Origin: Halosimplex halobium
GTDB taxonomy: Archaea > Halobacteriota > Halobacteria > Halobacteriales > Haloarculaceae
Length of the DNA: 64,000 bases
Assembly (NCBI RefSeq): GCF_051414055.1
Contig: NZ_JBLKNX010000010.1
Location: 62,001-126,000 of the forward strand
Direction: 5' to 3'
The notes under the pieces: generated by a model
The model's database searches: none
Told to the model about the DNA's origin: nothing
The model's input: the letters and a program-made list of their open reading frames with translations, nothing else
In this document: one piece after another, positions 8,708 through 17,234 of the stretch
How the letters are laid out: the number at the start of each line of letters is the position of its first letter
How positions within the stretch are numbered: position 1 is the stretch's first letter
Program-made: the position numbers and the translations under genes

Positions 8708-9514
8708 CTACTCGGAGTCCGCCGAACGCGGCCCGTCGAACCCGCCGAGCCACCCGTCGACCGCCGACTTCACGGCGCCGGTCGTGCTCCCGACGTGGAG
8801 GATCTGGTAGCCCTCGTCCGCCTTCTCGTTCACGTCGTCCATCCCGAAGCCGAGCCCGCCCAGCGCCACGCCCGACTCGACGGCGGTCGAGCGGATCCGC
8901 TCGATGCCCTCCTCGACCGCCGGGTGGTCGAGCTCGCCGGGGTGGCCCAGCGAGACGGACAGGTCGAGCGGGCCGGCGAAGACGAAGTCCAGTTCCGGGA
9001 CGGCGACGATGTCGTCGATGGCCTCGACGGCCTCGCTGTTCTCGACCGTCACGCCGAAGAAGACCTCCTCGTCCTCGGTGGCGACGTAGTCGTCTGCCAG
9101 CCCCCAGCGCCGCGCCCGGGGGTTGGCCATCCCGCGGTCGCCCGGCTCGCCGTCGTACTCGAACCGGGCCGCCCGCGCGGCGCGCTCGACCTCCTCGACG
9201 CCGCTGACCCGCGAGAGGAAGACGTTCCGGACCCCCGCGTCCAGGACCTTCCGGACCAGTGCGGGCTCGGTCGTCGGCACCCGCGCGAGGACCTCCGTCC
9301 CGGTTCCCTCGGCGGCCCGCAGCAGGTCCTCCATCGCGCTCGCGTCCCACGGGCTCGGCCCGCCGTGTTCGAAGTCGAGCCAGACGAAGTCGACGCCGAG
9401 TTCGCCGTAGAACTCGACGAGCGTCGGGCTGTACGTGTTGTCGAGGACGCCCAGCGCGACCTCGCCGGCCTCGACCCGCTCTCTGACTGCGTTCCCGCGG
9501 TGGTCGTCAACCAT
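8708..9514 (-). CDS. HpcH/HpaI aldolase family protein
   Basis: A 268-residue TIM barrel of the HpcH/HpaI aldolase/citrate lyase family, class II metal-dependent pyruvate aldolases that cleave or form 2-keto-3-deoxy acids. Seen: WLDFEHG (45-51, catalytic His50), Arg78 in LARVP, the metal ligands Glu158 (VTVENSE) and Asp184 (FAGPLDLSVSLG), all in the family order. ALGVLDNTYSPTLVE is the usual N-terminal strand-loop. It is divergent from the region holding the repeat element at 9652 and convergent with the DUF35 gene. The natural aldehyde partner is unknown. Confidence 0.9.
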   Translation of the reverse strand: MVDDHRGNAVRERVEAGEVALGVLDNTYSPTLVEFYGELGVDFVWLDFEHGGPSPWDASAMEDLLRAAEGTGTEVLARVPTTEPALVRKVLDAGVRNVFLSRVSGVEEVERAARAARFEYDGEPGDRGMANPRARRWGLADDYVATEDEEVFFGVTVENSEAVEAIDDIVAVPELDFVFAGPLDLSVSLGHPGELDHPAVEEGIERIRSTAVESGVALGGLGFGMDDVNEKADEGYQILHVGSTTGAVKSAVDGWLGGFDGPRSADSE

Positions 9515-9651
9515 AGGTCCGAGTCGGCCGGCGCGGCCGTAAGCGTGGTGCCGGCGACGGCCACGAGGGAGTCGGTGGGCGCTGACGGCCCGGAGTTTCC
9601 CGATCGTATTCGATACAGGTGACGGCTGTTACGGTGAGCGGTTTCGGTGTG

Positions 9652-9990
9652 TTCGGCGCGCGCTGGAGCGCGCTTTCATGCGCGCGACCGTAGCCGCGCG
9701 AGGGATGAGACGCGCAGGAGCCTGCGACGAGCATCGAATCGGCTGGGGAGGTTTGTGGCCGTCTGCGGTGCTGTGCGGGGCGGTGCTGTCCTGGCGGACT
9801 GAAAGGGCGAGGCGCGCTCGCGCTCGTGTAGTCACCTGAGCGGGCCACTATCCGAAGCGGCCCTTGGGCCGCGAGGATATCCCGCTCAGCGACCGCGAGC
9901 GCGCCGAAGGCTTTCATCGCGTGTCGTCCCCTGCGGTCGAGTCGACTGCTAGCGAGCGCGCCGAGGGCTTTCGTCGCCTGCTGTCGAGTG
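9652..9990 (+). repeat. Intergenic repeat element, copy A (structured, about 0.3 kb)
   Basis: This non-coding stretch recurs in inverted orientation at 34141-34438. Shared blocks in the same order include GCGCGCTTTCATGCGCGCGA, CGCGCGAGGGATGAG, AATCGGCTGGGGAGGT, GGCGGACTGAAAGGGCGAGG, TGAGCGGGCCACTATC, GATATCCCGCTCAGCGACCG and GAGGGCTTTC. CTGAGCGGG (9837-9845) can pair with CCCGCTCAG (9881-9889), enclosing GCGGCCC-TTG-GGGCCGC. The 3' module (GCGAGCGCGCCGA(A/G)GGCTTTC) is present twice here, near 9895 and 9952. No open frame looks coding. The rest of the 555-base gap (9515-9651 and 9991-10069) shows nothing beyond the upstream region of the redoxin gene. Probably a member of a multicopy family; copy number cannot be judged here. 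Confidence 0.8.
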
Positions 9991-10069
9991 CTGTTGTCCT
10001 CGTTTTCACGGAGAGTCGATTTCCCCCACCCAAAGCCACTTTCTCCGGGCGTCCGTACCCATACCTGTC

Positions 10070-10636
10070 ATGGTCGCACTCGACTCCGAGGAGGACGCGT
10101 TAGACCGCGGCGACGCCGCACCGGACTTCGAACTGCCCGGCGTCGACGGGGAGACCCACACACTCGACGACTTCGCCGACAGCGACGCCCTGCTGGTGGT
10201 GTTCACGTGCAACCACTGCCCGTACGCCCAGGCGAAGTTCGACGAGCTGAACGCCCTGGCCGACGAGTACGACGACGCCGCAGTCGTCGGGATCAACCCC
10301 AACGACGCCGAGGAGTACCCCGAGGACTCCTTCGAGAAGATGGTCGAGTACGTCGAGAGCGGGAAAGTGGACTACGACGCCTACCTGCGCGACGAGAGCC
10401 AGGAAGTCGCGGCGGAGTACGGCGCGACCTGCACGCCGGACCCGTTCCTGTTCGCCCGCGAGGACGGCGAGTTCCGCCTGGCGTACCACGGCCGGCTGGA
10501 CGACGCCCTGAACCCCGACGACGAGCCCACCGAGCGGGAGATGAAGCAGCTCATCGACCGCGTGCTCGCCGGCGAGGCGATCGACGACGAGTTCAGGCCC
10601 AGTCGGGGCTGCTCCATCAAGTGGCGCGAGGAGTGA
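10070..10636 (+). CDS. Thioredoxin-family redoxin (AhpC/TSA-like)
   Basis: A 188-residue thioredoxin-fold protein. The redox motif is Cys47-Asn-His-Cys50 in VVFTCNHCPYAQ, followed by the helix AKFDELNALADEY, VGINPNDAEEYPEDS and a cis-proline region GATCTPDPFLF, as in the redoxin family with CNHCP. It begins APDFELPGVDGETHTLDDF, the usual redoxin/peroxiredoxin-like opening. It probably reduces disulfides or peroxides in the cytosol. It lies alone on the strand between the repeat element and the low-G+C membrane gene. Confidence 0.9.
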   Translation: MVALDSEEDALDRGDAAPDFELPGVDGETHTLDDFADSDALLVVFTCNHCPYAQAKFDELNALADEYDDAAVVGINPNDAEEYPEDSFEKMVEYVESGKVDYDAYLRDESQEVAAEYGATCTPDPFLFAREDGEFRLAYHGRLDDALNPDDEPTEREMKQLIDRVLAGEAIDDEFRPSRGCSIKWREE

Positions 10637-10683
10637 CGAGAAGCCAGTGGTTTGAGTAACTAGTCGGGTGTGGGGCGGTCTAT

Positions 10684-11316
10684 ATGTCCAAAGAGATAGA
10701 GGCCGTAGACGAGCGGGTCCAAGAGGATTCAACCGGAGAAGACCGATGTGAAGCGGACGAAGCGAGCACGGAGCTCGCCAAATTTCCGGAGCTCAAGACG
10801 GAAGAGTCGGCCGAAGATACCCTTACGGAGTTCAATCGAAGCCTCGAACTCGGACTCGCAGCAGTCTTTGCCGTTGGTTTGGTGGATGCGGTCGTCGGTC
10901 TCGGGTCGGCAACCGTGTTCGATATCGCGGTTCCGGCAATGATATTCCTCACAGCCGAGACGGTGCAACTAATTCTCCGCCTGGCAGGACGTGACACGGG
11001 TCTCTCTGACTATGCGTCACGCATTCCCCGGTTCGTCAGCCGATACACTGGAAAGTCCGTCTCCCTCTTTGTTGCTGTACTTGCGTCGCTCTCCACAGAC
11101 CCGACGACTGCTTCGGTGGCGATGATTGGGACTGGGACCGCGACGGTCACGTTCGGTTGGCTCGGGTTCGAAAGCTTTGTCGACGAACTTGACGCCGCAG
11201 AGACGCCATCCGAGTACATAGGTGTCGCAGCCACCGATCTGAATCGAGCGGCCATATTCTTCGCAGGCATCTCGTTGATCCTCTTCGGATTCCTGGGATT
11301 GTATCTGGTACTGTGA
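10684..11316 (+). CDS. Unrecognised four-helix membrane protein, atypical base composition
   Basis: A 210-residue protein I do not recognise. Residues 1-50 are acidic and probably cytosolic (MSKEIEAVDERVQEDS). Hydrophobic segments fall at about 53-73, 76-97, 126-160 (one long or two short helices) and 188-210, so it is an integral membrane protein ending in the membrane. Base composition differs clearly from its neighbours: the block 10921-10980 is 53% G+C by count, and ATA, AAT and TTT codons are frequent, pointing to recent acquisition. It lies between the redoxin and mvaD genes, with no partner gene of similar composition. No function is assigned. Confidence 0.75.
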   Translation: MSKEIEAVDERVQEDSTGEDRCEADEASTELAKFPELKTEESAEDTLTEFNRSLELGLAAVFAVGLVDAVVGLGSATVFDIAVPAMIFLTAETVQLILRLAGRDTGLSDYASRIPRFVSRYTGKSVSLFVAVLASLSTDPTTASVAMIGTGTATVTFGWLGFESFVDELDAAETPSEYIGVAATDLNRAAIFFAGISLILFGFLGLYLVL

Positions 11317-11366
11317 ACTCGCCAGCGAGACGCAACTGCAAAGTACGGACCCGCGGAGTTGCGGGT

Positions 11367-12347
11367 ATGAAGGCGACCGCGAAGGCCCACCCGATCCAGG
11401 GGCTGGTCAAGTACCACGGGATGCGCGACGAGGAGCTGCGACACCCGTACCACGACTCCATCAGCCTCTGTACCGCGCCGAGTCACACGAAGACGACCGC
11501 CGAGTTCGACCCCGCGCTCGACGGAGACGAGTACGTCGTCGACGGCGACCCCGTCGAGGGGAAAGGCGCCGACCGCATCCGCACGGTCGTCGACGAGGTC
11601 CGCGACCGGGCCGGGGTCGGCCACCGCGTCCGCTTCGTCTCGGAGAACTCCTTCCCGACGAACATCGGCTTCGGCTCCTCGGCCTCCGGGTTCGCAGCGG
11701 CCGCGATGGCCCTCTCGGAGGCCGCGGGCCTGGACCTGACCCGACCGGAGGTCTCAGCCATCGCCCGCCGTGGCTCGGCCTCGGCCGCCCGCGCGGTCAC
11801 GGGCGCCTACTCGCACCTGCGCACCGGGACCGACGACGAGGACTGCCGCTCCGAGCGCATCGACGTGGCCGACGAACTGGAGGAGGACGTGCGCGTCGTC
11901 GCCGGGATGGTCCCCAGCTACAAGGAGACCGACTCCGCCCACGCCGAGGCCGCCGAGAGCCACATGTTCGAGGGCCGGATGGCCCACATCCACGGCCAGA
12001 TCGCGAAGATGCGCGGGGAGCTCCGGGACGGCGACTTCGACGACGCCTTCGAGCGGGCCGAACACGACTCGCTGTCGCTCGCGGCGACGACGATGACCGG
12101 CCCCTCCGGGTGGGTCTACTGGCAGCCGCGCACCATCGAGATCTTCAACACCGTCCGCGAGCTGCGCGCCGAGGAGGACCTCCCCGTCTACTTCTCCGTC
12201 GACACCGGCGCGAGCGTCTACGTCAACACCACGGCCGAACACGTCGGCCGCGTCGAGGAGGCCGTCGCCGGCTGCGGCGTCGACACCCGCGTCTGGGAGG
12301 TCGGCGGCCCCGCCGAGGTCCTCGACGAGAACGAGGCGCTGTTCTGA
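11367..12347 (+). CDS. mvaD: Phosphomevalonate decarboxylase (GHMP family)
   Basis: A 326-residue GHMP-kinase-superfamily enzyme. The ATP loop is PTNIGFGSSASG (97-108), GSASAARAV (137-145) is the motif after it, and FSVDTGASVYV near residue 275 carries the aspartate used for decarboxylation. The opening KATAKAHPIQGLVKYHG is the conserved substrate side. In Haloferax volcanii the orthologous type was shown to decarboxylate phosphomevalonate to isopentenyl phosphate, the archaeal variant of the mevalonate pathway that feeds ether-lipid synthesis. The ATG at 11367 begins the conserved region; an in-frame start at 11313 would add a non-conserved tail overlapping the previous gene's stop. Confidence 0.88.
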   Translation: MKATAKAHPIQGLVKYHGMRDEELRHPYHDSISLCTAPSHTKTTAEFDPALDGDEYVVDGDPVEGKGADRIRTVVDEVRDRAGVGHRVRFVSENSFPTNIGFGSSASGFAAAAMALSEAAGLDLTRPEVSAIARRGSASAARAVTGAYSHLRTGTDDEDCRSERIDVADELEEDVRVVAGMVPSYKETDSAHAEAAESHMFEGRMAHIHGQIAKMRGELRDGDFDDAFERAEHDSLSLAATTMTGPSGWVYWQPRTIEIFNTVRELRAEEDLPVYFSVDTGASVYVNTTAEHVGRVEEAVAGCGVDTRVWEVGGPAEVLDENEALF

Positions 12348-12353
12348 GCGGTC

Positions 12354-13295
12354 TCATTCCCCGTCGTCTTCGGGCCGCACGGACAGCACGGGGACGGAAA
12401 CGTTGCGGATCAGCCGCTCGGTCGTGCTCCCCAGTAGCACGCGTTCCAGGCCGGAGTGGCCGTGGGTGCCCATCGCCACGAAGTCGACGGGCCCGTCGTC
12501 GACGTAGTCGACCAGCATCGACCCGGGCGACCCCTCGCCGACCTCGGTGACGGCGTCGAGCCCCGCCTCGCGTGCCCGCTCGGCGACGCGCTCCGTCGCC
12601 TCCTCGCCCTGCTCGACGAGCGGTTCGAGCAGGTCGCCGCTGGCGGGCGCGCCCGCGGCCGGACCGCCGAGGGTGGGATCCCCGCCGCCGGCCAGCGCGC
12701 CCACGTCAACGACGGTGACCGCGTGGACGGTCGCGTCGAAGGCGTCGGCGACGGCGAGCCCGTGGTCGACCGCCGCCTCGGCCGCGTCGCTGCCGTCCGT
12801 GGGGACGAGCACGTCGTCGTAATCGATGGCCGGTTCGTCACCGGCCGCCGTGCCATCGGTCACGGACTCGCCCCCGTTCTCCCTGACCGTGACGACCGGG
12901 ACCGGCGACTCGCGGACGACCTGCGCGCTCGTGCTCCCGGTGAGCACGCGGTCGATGGCCGAGCGCCCGTGGGTCCCCAGGACCACCAGGTCGTGGTCGG
13001 CCGCCCGGTCGAAGATGGTCTCCGCCGGATCGCCCTCGACGACGGTCGTCTCCACCGTCTGTTCGCCGGCCCGCTCGGCTACGGAGGCGACCGACCGCTG
13101 CGCTTCGGTCTCCACCCGGTCGTGGTACTCCTCGTCGACGCTGCCGGCGTCGAACGGGCCCGCGGCTTCGTCCAGGTCGACGACGCCGAGCACCTCCACG
13201 GACGCGTCGAACGCGTCCGCCAGCGCGAGCGCGTGGGTCGCGGCCAGGCCGGCCGTCGGACTCCCGTCGGTGGGCGCGAGGATCGATTCGTACAT
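12354..13295 (-). CDS. Tandem universal stress protein (two UspA domains)
   Basis: A 313-residue protein made of two Usp alpha/beta domains. Domain 1 (1-~145) starts MYESILAPTDGSPTA and has the nucleotide signature GTHGRSAIDRVLTGS (G-2x-G-9x-G-S). Domain 2 (~160-310) starts DDVLVPTDGSDAAEA and has GTHGHSGLERVLLGS. Both signatures are of the ATP-binding class. Usp proteins act in stress survival as nucleotide-sensing regulators. A paralogue with the same architecture lies at 13909-14805, and 105 bases (12717-12821) are identical between them. It is convergent with mvaD, with only six bases between stops. Confidence 0.93.
   Translation of the reverse strand: MYESILAPTDGSPTAGLAATHALALADAFDASVEVLGVVDLDEAAGPFDAGSVDEEYHDRVETEAQRSVASVAERAGEQTVETTVVEGDPAETIFDRAADHDLVVLGTHGRSAIDRVLTGSTSAQVVRESPVPVVTVRENGGESVTDGTAAGDEPAIDYDDVLVPTDGSDAAEAAVDHGLAVADAFDATVHAVTVVDVGALAGGGDPTLGGPAAGAPASGDLLEPLVEQGEEATERVAERAREAGLDAVTEVGEGSPGSMLVDYVDDGPVDFVAMGTHGHSGLERVLLGSTTERLIRNVSVPVLSVRPEDDGE
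12717..12821 (-). repeat. 105-bp tract identical to the UspA paralogue (copy 1)
   Basis: Base-for-base identical with 14251-14355. It covers the start of the second Usp domain (VLVPTDGSDAAEAAVDHGLA onward). Flanking codons of the two genes diverge at many third positions, so the identity looks like a gene-conversion tract. Confidence 0.9.
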
Positions 13296-13386
13296 TCGAC
13301 CGGTTGGGCCGCGAGCCGTTTCAATGACAGGTCGACCGGCGGAGCGGCGGCTCGACCGGAGTCGTCCCGGGACTATCGACCGCGGC

Positions 13387-13812
13387 TCAGACCGCGTCGC
13401 CGTCGAGACTGCTCGTCAGTTGCTGGTGGGTCTCGAGGCCGGTGTCGAACCGCTGGAGGATCTGCGACTGGTGGTCCGGGCAGGCGGTGACGACGACCAT
13501 CCCGTCGTCGACGGCGACCATCGGGTGGGTCGTGTCGTAGCGGGCGTTCCGGCAGGCGGGGCAGGCCACGCCGCCGGCCGGGTAGTGGTCGAGCACGCGG
13601 GCGGCGTCCTCGGTCGTCAGGCCGCAGATCGTCGAGAATCGGTCGAGGTGCGTCTCGCAGCCCCGGACCGGGATCGTGAGGTGGTCGAGCAGCAGGAAGG
13701 AGACGGTCCGGTCGCTCTCGTCGTCGATCACCGACTGGCAGGCCTCGCAGCCGACGGCGGGCCGGTCGCCGCGTCCGCTCGGTCCCGACGGCGGGCGCTC
13801 CTGGTCCGGCAT
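13387..13812 (-). CDS. Cysteine-rich, probably zinc-binding haloarchaeal protein
   Basis: A 141-residue soluble protein that I cannot place in a named family. Cys/His pairs are spaced like metal knuckles: Cys22-x2-Cys25, Cys52-x2-His55, Cys63, Cys84-x2-Cys87 and Cys111-x2-His114, enough for two zinc sites. The middle part (RTVSFLLLDHLTIPVRGCETH) is beta-rich, and the N terminus is proline-rich and disordered. It lies between two UspA paralogues on the same strand, separated from each by about 95 bases, which hints at a shared stress role, by position only. Confidence 0.7.
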   Translation of the reverse strand: MPDQERPPSGPSGRGDRPAVGCEACQSVIDDESDRTVSFLLLDHLTIPVRGCETHLDRFSTICGLTTEDAARVLDHYPAGGVACPACRNARYDTTHPMVAVDDGMVVVTACPDHQSQILQRFDTGLETHQQLTSSLDGDAV

Positions 13813-13908
13813 CGATCCGACCTGAGAGGTCCAGACGGGTAAGTGGTCGGGTGCCGGAACCGGTCCGGCGCGGCGACCGGCGGTCGCCGCAGGGGCGACC
13901 CCGACCGG

Positions 13909-14805
13909 TCACTCCCCGGTCTCGGGGCTGTCGGGGTGGACGGCCAGCACCGGCACGGGCGAGCGGGAGACGACCCGCTCGGTCGTGCTCCCCAGCAGGA
14001 CGCGGTCGAGCCCGGTCCGGCCGTGGGTCCCCATCGCCACGAGGTCGACCCCCGCCTCGTCGACGTAGTCGAGCAGGTCGGCCGCGGGGAACCCCTCCTC
14101 GACGGCCGTCACCGCGTCGATCCCCTCCGCGCGGGCGCGCTCGGCGACGCTCTCGACCGCGGCCTCGCCGGCCTCGGTGAGCCGCTCCAGTTGGCGGGTC
14201 GGCGGCTCGACGCCCGTCCTGGTCGCCATCGATCCCAGGTCGACGATGTGGACCGCGTGGACGGTCGCGTCGAAGGCGTCGGCGACGGCGAGCCCGTGGT
14301 CGACCGCCGCCTCGGCCGCGTCGCTGCCGTCCGTGGGGACGAGCACGTCGTCGTAGTCGGTGACCGGGTCGGCGTCGGTCTCGCGGGCGGTCAGGACCGG
14401 CCGGGCCGCGTGCCGGAGGACGTACCGCGCGACGCTCCCGAAGACGAGCCGCGAGAGGCCGCGCCGGCCGTGAGTCCCCATCGCGACCGCGTCGAACTCG
14501 CCCTCGCCGGCGTAGTCGACGATGGCCTTCGCGGGGTCGCCGGGGACGATCTCCGTCTCGACCGATACGCGGTCGCCGGCCAGCGCCGCCGTGTCTTCGA
14601 CCGCCGACTCGGCCTCGCGCTCGACGCGCTCGCGGAACTCCCCGGAGACGCCGCCCGCGTTGAACGGTCCCGCCGCTCGGTTCAGGTCCGCGACGCCGAG
14701 CACCGTCACGGTCGCGTCGAACGCCGCCGCCAGCGAGACGGCGTGGCGGGCCGCGCGCTCGGCGTGCGCGCTGCCGTCGGTCGGCACCAGGATCGTCTCG
14801 TACAT
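13909..14805 (-). CDS. Tandem universal stress protein (two UspA domains), paralogue 2
   Basis: A 298-residue protein with two Usp domains. Domain 1 starts MYETILVPTDGSAHAE and has GTHGRRGLSRLVFGS; domain 2 starts DDVLVPTDGSDAAEA and has GTHGRTGLDRVLLGS. All the glycines of the G-2x-G-9x-G(S/T) nucleotide motif are kept. It is a tandem paralogue of 12354-13295, with the cysteine-rich protein gene between them. The shared identical tract (14251-14355) indicates recombination between the two copies. It is divergent from the flavoprotein at 14976, with 170 bases between starts that could hold both promoters. Confidence 0.93.
   Translation of the reverse strand: MYETILVPTDGSAHAERAARHAVSLAAAFDATVTVLGVADLNRAAGPFNAGGVSGEFRERVEREAESAVEDTAALAGDRVSVETEIVPGDPAKAIVDYAGEGEFDAVAMGTHGRRGLSRLVFGSVARYVLRHAARPVLTARETDADPVTDYDDVLVPTDGSDAAEAAVDHGLAVADAFDATVHAVHIVDLGSMATRTGVEPPTRQLERLTEAGEAAVESVAERARAEGIDAVTAVEEGFPAADLLDYVDEAGVDLVAMGTHGRTGLDRVLLGSTTERVVSRSPVPVLAVHPDSPETGE
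14251..14355 (-). repeat. 105-bp tract identical to the UspA paralogue (copy 2)
   Basis: Identical to 12717-12821. The first different bases lie immediately outside on both sides (AATCG against GTCGG at the high-coordinate end). Together with the diverged remainder of the genes this supports a recent conversion event. Confidence 0.9.
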
Positions 14806-14975
14806 ACCCGACGGTTCGCCCGCCTGGTATTTGAATCCGGCCCGCGGTTCCCGCCGCGCGGGGACGGCCCGCGGTTCGTGCCCCCTCGACCGACCGCGTC
14901 GGGGGTCGCCGTCAGTGGACGGGGCCTCGAACCGCCCGTCAGTGGGCTTTTCTCGATTCGGCCCGCAGTCCCGGC

Positions 14976-16205
14976 ATGCGCGTCGCCGTCTTCGGCGCCG
15001 GATACGCCGGCCTGACCCTCGCCCGCGAGCTCGAATCGTCGCTCCCCGAGGCGGCGGACCTCGTCGTCGTCGACGAGGACGCCAGCCACCTCGTCCAGCA
15101 CGAACTCCACCGCGTCGTCCGCCGACCGGACCTGGCCGGGGAGATCCTCGTCGACCTCGCGGACGTGCTCGACCGCGCGACCGTCCGCGAGGCGACCGTC
15201 ACCGACGTCGACACCGAGGCGGGCGTCGCCACGCTCGACGGCGGTGCCGGTTCGACCGAGTCCACCGAACTCGCCTACGACGTGGGCGCGGTCTGTCTCG
15301 GCGCCGAGACCAACTACTACGACCTGCCCGGCGTCGAGGCCCACGCCACGCCGCTCAAGCGCCTGGCCGACGCCGAGACAGTGCGCGCGGACTTCCTCGA
15401 CGCCGTCGACGCCGGGACGGCCGACGACCCCGCCCGCGTCGTCGTCGGCGGCGCGGGCCTGTCGGGCGTGCAGGTCGCCGGCGAACTTGCCGCGCTCGCC
15501 CGCGAGGAGGGCGCCCGCGACGCTGTCGAGGTGGTCCTCCTCGAACAGGAGGCGACCGTCGCGCCGAACTTCCCCGGGACCTTCCAGCGGGCGGTCCGCG
15601 AGGAACTGGAGGCCCGCGACGTGCGCGTGGAGACGAACCGCGCCGTCGAGAGCGCCGACGACGAGGCCATCGCGTTCGCCGACGGCTCGACCGAGCACTA
15701 CGGCCAGTTCGTCTGGACGGGCGGGATCCGCGGTCCGGACGCCCTCCGCGGCGAGCGTCCGGTCGTCCGCGGGGACCTGCGCTACCGCGACGGCACGTTC
15801 GTCGTCGGCGACGCCGGCCGGGTCGTCGACACCGACGGCGAGGCCGTCCCCGCCAGCGCCCAGGCGGCCATCCGCGAGGCCCGCGTCGCCGCCGACAACG
15901 TCACCCGCCTCGTCGACCACGAACTCGCCGGCGAGGGCGGCTTCGAGCCCCGCCTCGACGGCTACCGCTTCGACTCGCTGGGCTGGCTCGTCAGTATCGG
16001 CGACGGCGCCGTCGCGCAGGTCGGCCCGACGGTCCTCCGCGGCCGCTCGGCGAAGGCGCTGAAGACGACGGTCGGCGCCGGCTACCTCTCCAGCGTCGGC
16101 GCCGTCGAGAACGCGGCCGACCTCGTCCGGGAGGCGGTCGGGTGGCCCGAGGGAGCGGAAGGGGACGGAGAACCGGACGAACTCCCGGTCGACGACGACC
16201 GCTGA
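14976..16205 (+). CDS. NDH-2-like FAD-dependent pyridine nucleotide-disulfide oxidoreductase
   Basis: A 409-residue flavoprotein with two dinucleotide folds: the FAD site GAGYAG (7-12) ending in VVVDED, and the NAD(P) site GGAGLSG (158-164) ending in VVLLEQE. VVGDAG near residue 270 is the second FAD-contact motif. The pattern matches type II NADH dehydrogenases and sulfide:quinone-like oxidoreductases. These oxidise NADH or another donor at the membrane surface and pass electrons to a quinone. The C-terminal tail is acidic and lacks an obvious membrane helix, so the electron acceptor is uncertain. Its stop is directly abutted by the stop of the convergent CheW gene. Confidence 0.85.
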   Translation: MRVAVFGAGYAGLTLARELESSLPEAADLVVVDEDASHLVQHELHRVVRRPDLAGEILVDLADVLDRATVREATVTDVDTEAGVATLDGGAGSTESTELAYDVGAVCLGAETNYYDLPGVEAHATPLKRLADAETVRADFLDAVDAGTADDPARVVVGGAGLSGVQVAGELAALAREEGARDAVEVVLLEQEATVAPNFPGTFQRAVREELEARDVRVETNRAVESADDEAIAFADGSTEHYGQFVWTGGIRGPDALRGERPVVRGDLRYRDGTFVVGDAGRVVDTDGEAVPASAQAAIREARVAADNVTRLVDHELAGEGGFEPRLDGYRFDSLGWLVSIGDGAVAQVGPTVLRGRSAKALKTTVGAGYLSSVGAVENAADLVREAVGWPEGAEGDGEPDELPVDDDR

Positions 16206-17234
16206 TCAACCGGCCACTTCGTCGAGGTCGAGTTCGGGCGTCGTCCAGATGACGAACTCGCCGTCGCGGTCGACGACGCCGTTGATGTGGTCCTGGTCGA
16301 CCGGGGAGTCGTTGACATCCTCCTCGGTGATCGGCGTCACCTGGTTCACGTCGTCGACGACCCAGCCGACGGCGCCCTGGTCGTCGAACGCCTCCGGGTC
16401 GAAGACGACGATGAGGTCCTTGCTGCCCGCCTGGTCGATGTCGAGCAGCACCTTCGGGTCGAGGATGGTCGTGATCTGCCCGCGCAGGTCGACGACCCCC
16501 TCGACGCACTCGGGGGTGTTTGGCACCCTGGTCACCGTCTCGCGCTTGACGATCTCCTCGACGTACTCGATGTCGAGGCAGTACTGCTCGTCGCCCAGCG
16601 CGAACTCCAGCACGCGGGTCTGCTCGCCGGTGTCGGCCTCCGCAGCCGCGGCCCGGCCCGCCGCGCCGATACCCATCTCGGCGGCCTCGGAGCCGTCGCC
16701 GCCGTCGCTCGACCCGGAGTCCGCCGACTCCAGGCCGGCCTGGCGGGCCATCTCCTCGACGTCCACGTCCACATCGCCCACATCGGCGCCGGGGATGTGC
16801 ATCGTGTCGTCGCTCTCGTCGGCCGACTCGCCGCCGCTCCCGCCGACCACGTCCTCGTTCACTTGCAGGTTCGCGACGGCCTCGGCGGCCTCCTCGGCCG
16901 ACGGTCCGGTCGCGGTTTCCGACGGCTCGTCGCCCGTCGCAGACTCGGACTGCTCGTCGTCGGCCGCGGACTCCGCCGAGTGGTCGTCCACTGAATCCGC
17001 GCCAGGGTCGTCGTCGGCCGCCGCTGCGTCGTCCGCCGCGTCCGCCGCTCCATCGGCTGTCGCGTCGTCGGAACCGTCGACTGGGGAGTCGTCCGATTGG
17101 TCGGCGTCCGCGTCGGTCGTGTCGCCCCGCGTTTCGTCGTCCGTGTCGTCCTGTGCCTCGTCCGTCGGCCGGGATCCCTCGCGCATCTCGCGGATGCGGC
17201 GAGCCCGGTCCATGCGTTCGTCGTCGTCAGTCAT
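16206..17234 (-). CDS. CheW-domain chemotaxis adaptor with long acidic N-terminal tail
   Basis: A 342-residue protein in two parts. Residues 1-~200 are low-complexity Asp/Glu/Ala/Ser sequence, likely disordered, after a basic start (DRARRIREMRE). Residues ~205-335 are a CheW beta-barrel: TRVLEFALGDEQYCLDIEYV, VPNTPECVEGVVDLRG, ITTILDPKVLLDI and a well-kept last lobe. CheW couples transducers to CheA. Typical CheW is about 150 residues, so the tail doubles its length and could be a binding platform. The start ATG overlaps the stop of the upstream ParA gene by four bases (ATGA), so the two are co-translated. This is not next to a full che cluster. Confidence 0.88.
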   Translation of the reverse strand: MTDDDERMDRARRIREMREGSRPTDEAQDDTDDETRGDTTDADADQSDDSPVDGSDDATADGAADAADDAAAADDDPGADSVDDHSAESAADDEQSESATGDEPSETATGPSAEEAAEAVANLQVNEDVVGGSGGESADESDDTMHIPGADVGDVDVDVEEMARQAGLESADSGSSDGGDGSEAAEMGIGAAGRAAAAEADTGEQTRVLEFALGDEQYCLDIEYVEEIVKRETVTRVPNTPECVEGVVDLRGQITTILDPKVLLDIDQAGSKDLIVVFDPEAFDDQGAVGWVVDDVNQVTPITEEDVNDSPVDQDHINGVVDRDGEFVIWTTPELDLDEVAG

